DNA of 64,000 nucleotides. Origin: JASHSH01 sp036490215 (lineage in GTDB: Bacteria > Pseudomonadota > Alphaproteobacteria > Rhodospirillales > Magnetospirillaceae). The stretch lies in NCBI GenBank assembly GCA_036490215.1, contig DASXEH010000002.1, positions 4,895 through 68,894 on the forward strand. Reading direction: 5' to 3'. This document shows positions 34,252 through 42,540 of this stretch, one piece after another. Positions within the stretch are counted from its first letter, which is position 1. Each line of letters begins with the position of its first letter. The notes beneath the pieces were generated by a model. The model was given only the letters and a program-made list of their open reading frames with translations. It did no database searches and had not been told where the DNA came from. A program made the translations under genes and the position numbers.

Positions 34252-34761
34252 ATGATCGAATTCGTCTCGCATGAATGGTGGTCCTTCTTCTTCCGCTGGC
34301 TGCACATCATTTCCGGCATCATGTGGATCGGCCATCTCTGGTATTTCAACTTCACCCAGACGCCGACGATGCCGAAGATCCCGGCCGAGCTGAAGCCCGG
34401 CGTCACCAAATACATCCTGCCCGAAGCCTTGTTCTGGTTCCGCTGGAGCGCGATGCTGACCATCATCACCGGCCTCATCGTCGCCGCCTTCCAGGGCGAA
34501 CTGCTTCAAGCGCTGACGTTGGGCATCGGCCAGAACAGCCCGCACTTCACCGCCATCGGCTTTGGCATGTGGTTCGGCATCATCATGTGGTTCAACGTCT
34601 GGTTCATCATCTGGCCGAACCAGAAGAAGAACATGGGACTGGTCGAAGTGACGCCCGAACAGAAGGCCAAGGCGGCGCGGATCGCCGGCCTGACTTCACG
34701 GGCCAACACACTGCTGTCGATCCCGATGCTGTACTGCATGGCATCAGTGCACGTTTACTAA
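34252..34761 (+). CDS. PuuD-like urate-oxidase N-terminal membrane domain protein
   Basis: 169 residues with four hydrophobic helices. WWSFFFRWLHIISGIMWIGHLWYFNF and FWFRWSAMLTIITGLIVA match the membrane domain (Urate_ox_N, DUF989) of the urate hydroxylase PuuD, in which histidines in the helices probably bind haem. The C-terminal cytochrome c domain of PuuD is absent, and no purine-degradation genes are nearby, so a urate role is doubtful; a general haem or electron-transfer membrane protein is an alternative. A strong GGAGG precedes it and a terminator follows. Confidence 0.8.
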   Translation: MIEFVSHEWWSFFFRWLHIISGIMWIGHLWYFNFTQTPTMPKIPAELKPGVTKYILPEALFWFRWSAMLTIITGLIVAAFQGELLQALTLGIGQNSPHFTAIGFGMWFGIIMWFNVWFIIWPNQKKNMGLVEVTPEQKAKAARIAGLTSRANTLLSIPMLYCMASVHVY

Positions 34762-34788
34762 GCACTGACATACAGTTGTAACGCGCGG

Positions 34789-34816
34789 AATGGGGCCGAA
34801 AGGCCCCATTCTTTTT
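34789..34816 (+). terminator. Rho-independent terminator
   Basis: AATGGGGCC-GAAA-GGCCCCATT forms a perfect 9-bp stem with a GNRA tetraloop, followed by CTTTTT. It ends the two-gene PuuD-like operon. Confidence 0.95.
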
Positions 34817-34926
34817 GGTTCCGGCACAATTGGTGTTGTCACCATTTCATTTTTCACAGGAGCTTTGCGAACTCTGCCGTTGGTCTGCCATTTTCTTGCG
34901 GCACTCTGAGGGCTAATCCGCCAAAG

Positions 34927-34948
34927 ATAAACCGCACATAAACCGCAC
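34927..34948 (+). repeat. Tandem 11-bp repeat before sodB
   Basis: ATAAACCGCAC occurs twice in perfect tandem, ending just before the GAGGA ribosome-binding site of sodB. It could be a regulator or RNA binding site in the leader; nothing else supports a function. Confidence 0.5.
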
Positions 34949-34960
34949 GAGGAACACCCT

Positions 34961-35578
34961 ATGGCACTGACCCTTCCGCCCCTGCCGTTCGACGCCAAAG
35001 CACTCGAACCGCATATGTCGGCCAACACGCTGGGCTTCCATCACGATAAGCACCACGCGGCCTATGTCACCAACTACAACAACCTGACCAAAGACACGCC
35101 CTTGGCCAACAAGCCGCTCGAAGCGGTGCTGAGCGACGTCGCCGGCGACTCGTCGAAGATCGGCATCTTCAACAACGGCGCGCAGGTTTGGAATCACACC
35201 TTCTTTTGGAACAGCCTTGCGCCCAAGGGCGGCGGCAAGCCCGGCGGGAAGATCGCCGCGAAGATCGATTCCGATCTCGGCGGCTACGAGAAGTTCGTCG
35301 AAGCCTTCAAAACCGCCGCCACAACGCAGTTTGGCAGCGGCTGGGCTTGGCTGGTGCTCGACAAGGGCAAGCTGGCGGTGACCAAGACGGCCAACGCCGA
35401 CACGCCGCTGGTCCACAACCAGACCCCGCTTCTGACGCTCGACGTGTGGGAACACGCCTACTATCTGGACTTCCAGAACCGACGCCCCGACTTCGTGCAG
35501 ACCTACCTCGACCATCTGCTCAACTGGAGCTTTGCCGAGCAGAACTTCGAGAAAGCCGAGAACTCCAAAGCGGCGTAA
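34961..35578 (+). CDS. sodB: Superoxide dismutase, Fe type
   Basis: 205 residues without a signal peptide, so cytoplasmic. The metal ligands are H27 (FHHDKHH), H79 (VWNHTFFW), D161 and H165 (DVWEHAYYLD). Gln75 in NNGAQVWNH is in the position typical of iron rather than manganese enzymes. It converts superoxide to peroxide and oxygen. The gene stands alone between the PuuD-like terminator and a palindromic repeat. Confidence 0.96.
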   Translation: MALTLPPLPFDAKALEPHMSANTLGFHHDKHHAAYVTNYNNLTKDTPLANKPLEAVLSDVAGDSSKIGIFNNGAQVWNHTFFWNSLAPKGGGKPGGKIAAKIDSDLGGYEKFVEAFKTAATTQFGSGWAWLVLDKGKLAVTKTANADTPLVHNQTPLLTLDVWEHAYYLDFQNRRPDFVQTYLDHLLNWSFAEQNFEKAENSKAA

Positions 35579-35587
35579 TCGAAGACC

Positions 35588-35669
35588 CGTCATTGCGAGG
35601 AGCAACGCGACGAAGCAATCCAGGACCGAGACACGGTCCTGGATTGCTTCGCTAACGCTCACCATGACG
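35588..35669. repeat. Palindromic intergenic repeat, type B copy 1
   Basis: An 82-bp element starting CGTCATTGCGAGGAGC and ending GCTCACCATGACG, with the inner palindrome GAAGCAATCCAGGACCG / CGGTCCTGGATTGCTTC. The same core recurs at 56053-56133 and 59293-59373. It lies between convergent genes. Confidence 0.9.
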
Positions 35670-35682
35670 ACAACAAGGAAGT

Positions 35683-35704
35683 AACGGGGCTGTAAGGCCC
35701 CGTT
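35683..35704. terminator. Bidirectional terminator between sodB and Mth938 gene
   Basis: AACGGGGC-TGTAAG-GCCCCGTT is a perfect 8-bp stem, followed by GTTATTT on the plus strand. It lies seven bases past the end of the convergent gene. Confidence 0.8.
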
Positions 35705-35710
35705 GTTATT

Positions 35711-36088
35711 TCAGGTAATCGCGATCAGGGCCGCGGCGACGCGGCGGTCTTCCGACATCAGCACGTTGTAGGTGCGGCAGGCCGCGCCCGTATCCATGGC
35801 ATCGACCATGATGCCGAGTGCGCGGAAATGGGCCCGCAGCGGCGCGGGCATCAGCAGCATCTTGGCGCCCGTACCGATCAGCAGGATCTCGACCTTGGGG
35901 TCGGCGGTGGCGACTTCGGTCAGACTTTCAGCGGTGGTTGCATCGAACGATGCGACCGGCCAGGCGAGCGTGCGGTCGGGAAACACCAGCACCGAACCTT
36001 CGTGGCGCGTGCTGGCGATACGAAACCCGCTCGAGCCATAGCCCTGGATGATCTGCTTGCCGAGGGGAATCTGCGGGGTGACGTCCAT
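35711..36088 (-). CDS. Mth938-like domain protein (NDUFAF3 homologue)
   Basis: 125 residues with the Mth938/DUF498 core: IQGYGSSGFRIASTRHEGSVLVFPDRTLAWPV and VEILLIGTGAKMLLMPAPLRAHFRALGI, ending in the conserved MDTGAACRTYNVLMSEDRRVAAALI. Eukaryotic relatives assist respiratory complex I assembly. In alphaproteobacteria the gene commonly follows secF, as here, separated only by a repeat. The bacterial function is not established. Confidence 0.9.
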   Translation of the reverse strand: MDVTPQIPLGKQIIQGYGSSGFRIASTRHEGSVLVFPDRTLAWPVASFDATTAESLTEVATADPKVEILLIGTGAKMLLMPAPLRAHFRALGIMVDAMDTGAACRTYNVLMSEDRRVAAALIAIT

Positions 36089-36117
36089 CGCTTAGAGATA
36101 GCGCATGCCCCTCCATC

Positions 36118-36258
36118 CGTCACCCCGGAAGCGCGTAGCGCTATCCGGGGTCCAGCCGCGAGCGATAGCGAGCATATGAGTCAAGGGAAGGCGCTTCGCG
36201 CGACTGTCTCCTGGATTCCGGATCAGCGTTCGCTAACGCTCACTTGTCCGGAATGACG
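36118..36258. repeat. Palindromic intergenic repeat, type A copy 2
   Basis: A 141-bp element with the same inverted ends and blocks as 5094-5240: CGTCACCCCGGAAGCG, CTATCCGGGGTCC, CTCCTGGATTCCGGATCAGCG and CTTGTCCGGAATGACG. The central 40 bases are unrelated. Unlike copy 1, it lies between co-directional genes. Confidence 0.88.
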
Positions 36259-36272
36259 AGTCCGGGAAACGG

Positions 36273-37208
36273 TTACGGCTTGGCGTTCGCCGCCGAGGCC
36301 GGGGCATCGGTTTTGATGAAATGGGCGCGGGTGGCGCCCAGCCACATCACGATCGGGCTCGAGACCAGCACCGATGAATAGATGCCGAACAGAATGCCGA
36401 TGGTGAGGGCCAACGCAAAGTTGTGCAGCGTCTCGCCGCCGAAGAACAGCATGGAGAGCACCACCATTTCCGTGCAGCCATGGGTGATGATGGTGCGCGA
36501 CATCGTGGCCGTGATCGCATTGTTGATGATCTCGGCCACGCCCGCTTTCTTGAACTTGCGGAAGTTCTCGCGGATTCGATCGAACACGACCACCGACTCG
36601 TTGACCGAATAGCCCAGCACCGACAGCACGGCAGCCAGAACGGTCAGCGAGAACTCCCATTGGAAGAACGCGAAGAAGCCGAGAATGATCACCACGTCGT
36701 GCATGTTGGCGATGATCGCCGCCAGCGCGAAACGCCATTCGAAGCGGAAGGCCAGATAGGCCATGATGCCGATACACACCAAGGCCAGCGCGATGGTGCC
36801 GTCTGTCACCAATTCGCTGCCGACCTGCGGACCAATGAACTCGACACGGCGCAGTTCGATCTGCTGGCCGCCGCTCTGCAGAGCCGACATCACCTTATTC
36901 GAGACCTGCGCGCTCGACTCGCCCTGGGTCAGCGGCAAGCGGATGATCAGATCCTCCGAGGTGCCGAAGTTCTGTACCGAGGACTTGGTGATTCCGGCCT
37001 TTTCCAGCGTGCCCTGCGCCTGGCCCGGATCAACCGACTGCGCGTAGTGCACTTCGATCACCGTGCCGCCGGTGAATTCGACGCTGAAGTTCAGCCCGCG
37101 CGTAACCAGGAAAAAGACCGACAGCAGGAACGTCACCAGCGAAATGATCGTGGTGGTCCTGGCGTAGGACATGAACGGAATATCGCGCTTGATCCGGAAG
37201 AATTCCAT
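36273..37208 (-). CDS. secF: Protein translocase subunit SecF
   Basis: 311 residues from the ATG at 37208 (MEFFRIKRDIPFMSYARTT); an in-frame extension to 37295 overlaps secD and is rejected. Six membrane helices, a periplasmic P1 domain (VEFTGGTVIEVHY) and the conserved VVVFDRIREN cytoplasmic motif identify SecF. With SecD and YajC it forms the holotranslocon accessory complex that uses the proton gradient to complete protein export. It starts 19 bases after secD ends. Confidence 0.96.
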   Translation of the reverse strand: MEFFRIKRDIPFMSYARTTTIISLVTFLLSVFFLVTRGLNFSVEFTGGTVIEVHYAQSVDPGQAQGTLEKAGITKSSVQNFGTSEDLIIRLPLTQGESSAQVSNKVMSALQSGGQQIELRRVEFIGPQVGSELVTDGTIALALVCIGIMAYLAFRFEWRFALAAIIANMHDVVIILGFFAFFQWEFSLTVLAAVLSVLGYSVNESVVVFDRIRENFRKFKKAGVAEIINNAITATMSRTIITHGCTEMVVLSMLFFGGETLHNFALALTIGILFGIYSSVLVSSPIVMWLGATRAHFIKTDAPASAANAKP

Positions 37209-37227
37209 CGAGGTAGCGCCTATCCCG

Positions 37228-39048
37228 TCAGATCGAAATGCGCGCCAGCCGGCGGCGGCGCCCATAAGTGAGATTGACCAACGCGCGCGATACAACCACG
37301 GCGCTGAAGATCGAAGTCAGAATGCCGATGCAGAGCACGATCGCGAAGCCGCGAACCGGGCCGGTGCCGTAGGCGATCAGCGCCATACCGGCGATGAAGT
37401 TGGTCACGTTCGAGTCGAGAATCGTCGCGAAGGCGCGTTGATAACCGGCATGGATCGCCGCGTGAGGCGTCTGGCCGGCGCGCAGTTCTTCGCGGATACG
37501 CTCGTTAATCAGCACGTTGGCGTCGATCGCCATACCGACGGTGAGCGCGATGGCCGCGATGCCGGGCAGGGTCAGCGTCGCCTGCATCAGCGACAACAGC
37601 GCCACCAGGAACAGCACATTGATCGCCAGGGCCGCCGTCGAGAAGCCGCCCATGACGCGGTAGTAGAACATCATGAAGATGGCGATGGCGACGAAGCCCC
37701 ACAGCACCGAATGCTCGCCCTTGGCGATGTTGTCGGCGCCCAGGCTCGGGCCGATGGTGCGTTCCTCGATGATCTCCATCGGGGCCGCCAGCGCACCGGC
37801 GCGCAGCAGCAGCGCCACGTCGTTGGCGTCCTTCACGGTCATGCGGCCGCTGATCTGCACCTGGCCGCCGTCTATCTGCTGGCGGATGACCGGCGCGGTA
37901 ACCACGTCGCCCTTGCCCTTTTCGACCAGGATGATCGCCATGCGCTTGCCGACGTTGTCGGCCGTCACCTGCGAGAAGATACGTGCCCCGCGGGTGCTGA
38001 GATTGATGTGCACCGCCGGCTCATTGCTGCGCGAGTCGAAGCCCGCCGAGGCGTTGGAAATCTCTTCGCCGGTCAGCACGATCTGCCGTTTGACCAGAAG
38101 CGGCTGGCCGTCGCGGCTGGTCGGGAAGAATTCGTCGCCGGGCGGCACGATGCCCTTCATCGCATCGCCGAGGCTCTGATTGTCGGAATGCTCCTCATCG
38201 ACCATGCGGATTTCGAGGCTGGCCGTGCGGCCGAGGATGTCCTTGGCCTTGGCCGTGTCCTGCACGCCGGGCAGTTGCACGACCACACGGTCGCTGCCCT
38301 GCTGCTGGATGATCGGCTCGGCCACGCCGAGTTCGTTCACGCGGTTACGAAGCGTCAGCACGTTCTGCTGCAGCGCCTGGTTCTGGAACGCCTTCAGCGC
38401 CACGGGCGACAGCGCCGCCGAGACACGCGTGTCGTCGAGCTGCTTGATGACCATGGTCTGCAGGCCCTTGCGCAGGACCGCTTCGCCCGCTTCGCGCGTG
38501 GCCGCATCCTTGAACTTGACGATCAGGCTGTTGCCTTCGCGCGAGACACCGGCCACCAGAACCTTGGCCTCGCGCAGCACGTTGCGCACATCGCCGGTCT
38601 GACGGTCGAGCTGCTTGTTCAGCGCCGCGTCCATGTCGACCTGCATCAGGAAGTAGACGCCGCCGCGCAGATCGAGGCCGAGGAACATCGGCGCGCCACC
38701 CATGCCGGCCAACCACGGAGGCGTGGCCGGCAGCAGGTTCAATGCAACCGAATAGCCGTCGCCGAGTGCGTGTTGAACCGCGTCGCGCGCCTTGAGCTGC
38801 GTGTCGGTATCCTTGAACTTCACCTTGACGCTGGTCGGATCGAGGATCGCGCCTTGGTACTCGATATTCGCCGCCTTCAGCGCGTCCTCGACCTTGCCCA
38901 TAAGGGTTTGGTCGATCGGCGTCACCGAACTGATCGGCGAGACCTGCACCGCAGGCACTTCGCCGAACAGATTGGGCAACGAATAGAGAACCGCCAGAAC
39001 GACGGCGATCAGAATGACGACATAGCGCCAGCGGGCGTAACGGTTCAT
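37228..39048 (-). CDS. secD: Protein translocase subunit SecD
   Basis: 606 residues with an N-terminal membrane helix, a large periplasmic region (LGLDLRGGVYFLMQVDMDAA at the start of P1; QISGRMTVKDANDVALLLRAGALAAP near its end) and five C-terminal helices with ALTVGMAIDANVLINERIREEL. The length is normal for alphaproteobacteria. The order yajC-secD-secF is the standard one, all on the minus strand with short gaps, indicating one operon. Confidence 0.97.
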   Translation of the reverse strand: MNRYARWRYVVILIAVVLAVLYSLPNLFGEVPAVQVSPISSVTPIDQTLMGKVEDALKAANIEYQGAILDPTSVKVKFKDTDTQLKARDAVQHALGDGYSVALNLLPATPPWLAGMGGAPMFLGLDLRGGVYFLMQVDMDAALNKQLDRQTGDVRNVLREAKVLVAGVSREGNSLIVKFKDAATREAGEAVLRKGLQTMVIKQLDDTRVSAALSPVALKAFQNQALQQNVLTLRNRVNELGVAEPIIQQQGSDRVVVQLPGVQDTAKAKDILGRTASLEIRMVDEEHSDNQSLGDAMKGIVPPGDEFFPTSRDGQPLLVKRQIVLTGEEISNASAGFDSRSNEPAVHINLSTRGARIFSQVTADNVGKRMAIILVEKGKGDVVTAPVIRQQIDGGQVQISGRMTVKDANDVALLLRAGALAAPMEIIEERTIGPSLGADNIAKGEHSVLWGFVAIAIFMMFYYRVMGGFSTAALAINVLFLVALLSLMQATLTLPGIAAIALTVGMAIDANVLINERIREELRAGQTPHAAIHAGYQRAFATILDSNVTNFIAGMALIAYGTGPVRGFAIVLCIGILTSIFSAVVVSRALVNLTYGRRRRLARISI

Positions 39049-39078
39049 CGCGATTGTCCGATCGGCGGCCGAAGCCGC

Positions 39079-39558
39079 TTACTTTCCGCCCAGGAACTTC
39101 GACAGAAGCCCGGCGATGCCTTGCGGCGCCCGCGGCGCTGCCGGAGCAGCGGCTTCGGCGTCATTGGCCGCGTCGATCGAGGCGCTGTCGCTGCTGTCAT
39201 CCGACGCGGTGTCGCTGTCCTTCTTCTCCTTAGACAGCGGCTCGGTCTTGGCCAGAACTTCACTCACCGACGACCGCAGCATGCGCACGCGCACGCCTTC
39301 AGAGATCTCGACCTGAACCTCGGCGTCGTTGATGACCTTGGCCACCGTGCCGAAGATGCCGCCATTGCTCAGCACGCGATCGCCGCGGCGCAGATTCTTG
39401 ATCAGTTCCTTGTGCTTCTTCGCCTTCTGCTGCTGCGGGCGGATCATGAAGAAGTAGAAGACGACGAAAATCAGAACGAGGGGCAGAAACTGCTCGAGTC
39501 CCCCCATGCCGCCGGCAGCACCACCGGCCGACTGGGCCCAAGCTTCACTAATCAACAT
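39079..39558 (-). CDS. yajC: Preprotein translocase subunit YajC
   Basis: 159 residues. One membrane helix (FLPLVLIFVVFYFFMIRPQQQ) is followed by the YajC cytoplasmic domain LIKNLRRGDRVLSNGGIFGTV. The C-terminal 60 residues are an extra Ser/Asp/Ala-rich linker ending in APQGIAGLLSKFLGG, making the protein longer than the usual 100-110 residues. It is the first gene of the yajC-secD-secF operon. Confidence 0.95.
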   Translation of the reverse strand: MLISEAWAQSAGGAAGGMGGLEQFLPLVLIFVVFYFFMIRPQQQKAKKHKELIKNLRRGDRVLSNGGIFGTVAKVINDAEVQVEISEGVRVRMLRSSVSEVLAKTEPLSKEKKDSDTASDDSSDSASIDAANDAEAAAPAAPRAPQGIAGLLSKFLGGK

Positions 39559-39687
39559 AATTCCACCCTCAAGTCTTCGTCAGGAAAGCGGGACTATACC
39601 GATACCGGCCAGGGTTGCAAATGAGAACCCATTCATGTGCTATCCGACTGTAGACCCTCGGGAAAAACCGCGTTAAGGTCCGCCGCC

Positions 39688-40548
39688 ATGAATTTAGACG
39701 CTGAAGCGCACGGGCTTTTGCGGCGGATTGCCGAGGCCTTGGAGCGCATGGGCCCGCCGGCCCCGACCGCCACCGACCTGAACGCCGCCGACGCTTTCGT
39801 CTGGCACGCCAACCCCGAATGGCTGGAGCCGGTGCCTCAGGTCAACCGGGTCGACATCATTCTCCTCAAGGGCATCGAGCGGCAGCGTGAGCTGCTGCTG
39901 GCTAATACCCTGCGCTTCGCCAAAGGCCTGCCGGCCAATAACGCGCTTCTATGGGGCGCGCGCGGCACCGGCAAGTCGTCGCTGGTCAAGGCGGTGCATG
40001 CCGCGATCAACGCCGAGACGCCGCATCTGCTGGCCCTGGTCGAAATCCACCGCGAGGACATTCCCTCGCTGCCCCGGCTGCTGACGCTGCTGCGTGCCTC
40101 GCCGCGCCGCTTCATCCTCTATTGCGACGATCTGTCCTTCGAGGGCGAGGACACCAGCTACAAGTCGCTCAAGGCCGTGCTCGAAGGCGGCATCGAGGGC
40201 CGGCCGGTCAATGTGGTGTTCTACGCCACCTCGAACCGCCGCCATCTGCTGAGCCGCGACATGATCGAGAACGAGCGCTCGACCGCCATCAACCCGGCCG
40301 AAGCGACCGAAGAGAAAGTCTCGCTGTCCGATCGTTTCGGCCTGTGGCTCGGCTTCCACAATATCGACCAGGACACGTTCTTCTCGATCATCGAGGGCTA
40401 TGCCAAGGCGGCGAATCTCGGTGTGCCGGTCGAGGAGCTGCGTGCGCAGGCGGTGGAATGGTCGGTCACGCGCGGCTCGCGGTCAGGCCGCGTGGCCTGG
40501 CAATTCATCCAGGATCTTGCCGGGCGCCTTGGGAAGCCGCTGGGCTGA
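39688..40548 (+). CDS. DUF815 AAA-type ATPase
   Basis: 286 residues from the ATG at 39688. Walker A is GARGTGKSS (90-98), Walker B is FILYCDDLSFE, and the family signature includes VVFYATSNRRHLLSRDMIEN with an arginine-rich sensor region and SLSDRFGLWLGF. The family is a single-domain AAA ATPase of unknown role that is conserved beside yajC in alphaproteobacteria, as here, divergently. Its last 44 bases overlap tail-to-tail with the LysM lipoprotein gene. Confidence 0.9.
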   Translation: MNLDAEAHGLLRRIAEALERMGPPAPTATDLNAADAFVWHANPEWLEPVPQVNRVDIILLKGIERQRELLLANTLRFAKGLPANNALLWGARGTGKSSLVKAVHAAINAETPHLLALVEIHREDIPSLPRLLTLLRASPRRFILYCDDLSFEGEDTSYKSLKAVLEGGIEGRPVNVVFYATSNRRHLLSRDMIENERSTAINPAEATEEKVSLSDRFGLWLGFHNIDQDTFFSIIEGYAKAANLGVPVEELRAQAVEWSVTRGSRSGRVAWQFIQDLAGRLGKPLG

Positions 40549-41845
40549 GTTCGTTGGGCATGATCGACTGCGGGTCGATCGCCTTCGCACCTTGCCGCAA
40601 TTCGAAATGAAGCTGAGGCTGGCCGACACCGCCGGTGTCGCCTGACAGCGCGACCTTCTGCCCCTTGGTGACATGCTCACCCTTGCGCACCAGGATCTTG
40701 TCGTTATTGGCATAGGCGGTGATGTATTCGGTGCCCGTGTGCTTGATCAGCAGCAGGTTGCCGAAGCCGCGCAGCTCGTTGCCGACATAGACCACCTGAC
40801 CATCGCCGGCCGCCACGACAGCCGTCCCTTTGGGCACGGCGATGTTGATGCCGTCATTATGCTGCCCCTTCGCCGTCGGCCCGAAGGACGAGAGGACCGG
40901 GCCCTTGACCGGCCAGATGAAGCCCGGATTGGCCGCGGCCGCCGCAGCCGGCGGCTTGATCGGCTCGGGCGACGCGGATTGCATGCGCGGCGACTCGGCC
41001 GGCGCTTGCGGCGGTGCGGGATCGGGTTCGGCCAGAACGGTCCGCTCAGCCGGGGCGGGCGCCGTCTGTACATCCCGCTGAGCGAGTGGCTGATAGGTCG
41101 ATCCCGCGGCAGCCGGCTTCGGTGCTGGAGCCAGAGTCTGCGGCGACGAAGATGACGATGATCCGGGCGCCGGGGTCAGTGTCACCGTCTTGGTTGGTGT
41201 GCCGGCTTCGGTCACCAGCCCAGGCCGCTGGGCCGAACCGAAGGTGGTGGTTTCCTTGGGCGGCGGATTGGGCTGCGGCAAGGCCTCGACATGCATCGGC
41301 TCGATCGGCGCGAAGCTCGACGCCCCCTGCCCGCCGACATTGGGCGACACGATAACATTCGGATCGGCCGAAGCGGTCTGGACACCCGGCGTACCCGTGG
41401 GCAGCAGCAACTGCTGACCGATGCGAAGCCTGTAGGGCGAAGACAGGTTGTTCATCCGCGCCAGCGTGCCGAATTCGATACCGGTCTTGCGGGAGACGGC
41501 AGACAGCGTGTCGCCCTTGACCACGGTATAGGTGCCACCCGTCGGCAGCTGCAGCACATCGCCCGGGTTGAGCTGGAACGGCGGTTGCAGCTTGTTGGCG
41601 TCGATCAGCGCGCGAACCGAGATATTGTAGCGCCGCGCCACCACATAGATCGTGTCACCGGCCACGGCGACGTAAGTGTTGCTGGGCGGCCGTTGCGGCT
41701 GCGCCCCAGCCGGAGCCGAAGCCCCCCCATCGCGATTGGCGTCGCGGATCGGGCCGCCGCCACCCATGGCGCAGGCGGCCACTGAGGCCAGAAGAGCCAT
41801 GGCGACGAGAGGGCGAAGCCGGCGCGCGGAGCAAGCCAAGTCCAT
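40505..41845 (-). CDS. LysM / degenerate LytM (M23) lipoprotein, NlpD/DipM-like
   Basis: 446 residues from the ATG at 41845. The lipobox SVAAC puts the lipidated cysteine at 25. Two LysM domains follow (YVAVAGDTIYVVARRYNIS and YTVVKGDTLSAVSRKTGI), then a long Pro/Ala linker and a C-terminal M23 domain. The zinc site looks lost: the H-x-G-x-D motif reads NDGIN and the H-x-H motif reads QLHFE. It is therefore probably a non-enzymatic amidase activator for cell separation, like NlpD or DipM, at the envelope. It lies downstream of surE-pcm as nlpD does in many proteobacteria. Confidence 0.92.
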   Translation of the reverse strand: MDLACSARRLRPLVAMALLASVAACAMGGGGPIRDANRDGGASAPAGAQPQRPPSNTYVAVAGDTIYVVARRYNISVRALIDANKLQPPFQLNPGDVLQLPTGGTYTVVKGDTLSAVSRKTGIEFGTLARMNNLSSPYRLRIGQQLLLPTGTPGVQTASADPNVIVSPNVGGQGASSFAPIEPMHVEALPQPNPPPKETTTFGSAQRPGLVTEAGTPTKTVTLTPAPGSSSSSSPQTLAPAPKPAAAGSTYQPLAQRDVQTAPAPAERTVLAEPDPAPPQAPAESPRMQSASPEPIKPPAAAAAANPGFIWPVKGPVLSSFGPTAKGQHNDGINIAVPKGTAVVAAGDGQVVYVGNELRGFGNLLLIKHTGTEYITAYANNDKILVRKGEHVTKGQKVALSGDTGGVGQPQLHFELRQGAKAIDPQSIMPNELSPAASQGARQDPG

Positions 41846-41907
41846 GGCGCGGACACTAGCGGAGGACGGACAATCCTTCAATAATGCGACCAAGGCCTGC
41901 ATCGCTG

Positions 41908-42540
41908 TTACACAGCCGCCGAGATCAGGGGCACGAACCGCACCGGCATCATGCGCTTGCGCTCGACCCGTCCCTCGCGTTTGGTGATGCATTCGAGCCA
42001 CTGGTCGTCCAAGGCCTCGCCGATCGGGATGACCATGATCCCGTCATCGGCCAGCTGATCGATCAGCATATGCGGCACTCGCTTGGGTGCGGCTGTGACA
42101 ATGATCCGGTCGAAGGGGGCCTGATCGGGCCAGCCTTTGGCGCCGTCGCCGGTGATCGCGGTGAAATTGGTAACGCGGATGGCCAGGAGGCGTTTCTCAG
42201 CCTCGGCCTGTAGTTCCTTGACCAGTTCGATCGTGTAGACGCGCCGCGCCAATCCACAGAGCACCGCCGTCTGGTAGCCGCAGCCGGTGCCGACTTCGAG
42301 CACGCGCATGCGCGGCCCGATCTCGAGCGCCTGGGTCATCGTCGCCACCACCAGCGGCTGGCTGATCGTCTGGCCATGGCCAATCGGCAGCGCCGCGTTG
42401 TCATAGGCGCGGTCTTGGAACGTGTCGGGGATGAACTGTTCGCGCGGCACCCGCTCGATCGCCGAAAGAACGCGGGTGTCGGTGATGCCTTCGCGGCGCA
42501 ACTCCATCAGAAGACGGATTTTGCGCGCGACTTCTGTCAC
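41908..42540 (-). CDS. pcm: Protein-L-isoaspartate O-methyltransferase
   Basis: 210 residues from a GTG at 42540 that overlaps the surE stop (GTGA); longer upstream reading is shadow sequence. The conserved AYDNAALPIGHGQTISQPLVVATM and SAM motif VLEVGTGCGYQTAVL are present, followed by DRIIVTAA. It methylates abnormal isoaspartyl residues to start their repair. It is coupled to surE, the usual stationary-phase repair pairing. Confidence 0.95.
   Translation of the reverse strand: MTEVARKIRLLMELRREGITDTRVLSAIERVPREQFIPDTFQDRAYDNAALPIGHGQTISQPLVVATMTQALEIGPRMRVLEVGTGCGYQTAVLCGLARRVYTIELVKELQAEAEKRLLAIRVTNFTAITGDGAKGWPDQAPFDRIIVTAAPKRVPHMLIDQLADDGIMVIPIGEALDDQWLECITKREGRVERKRMMPVRFVPLISAAV

Noticed and set aside
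34252..34761. Full urate hydroxylase
   Set aside because: Only the membrane domain exists; there is no cytochrome c CxxCH and no purine catabolism genes are near.
37171..39624. 817-codon plus-strand open frame antisense to secD and yajC
   Set aside because: secD and yajC have intact family motifs; the antisense product is Arg/His/Asp-rich with no recognisable domain.
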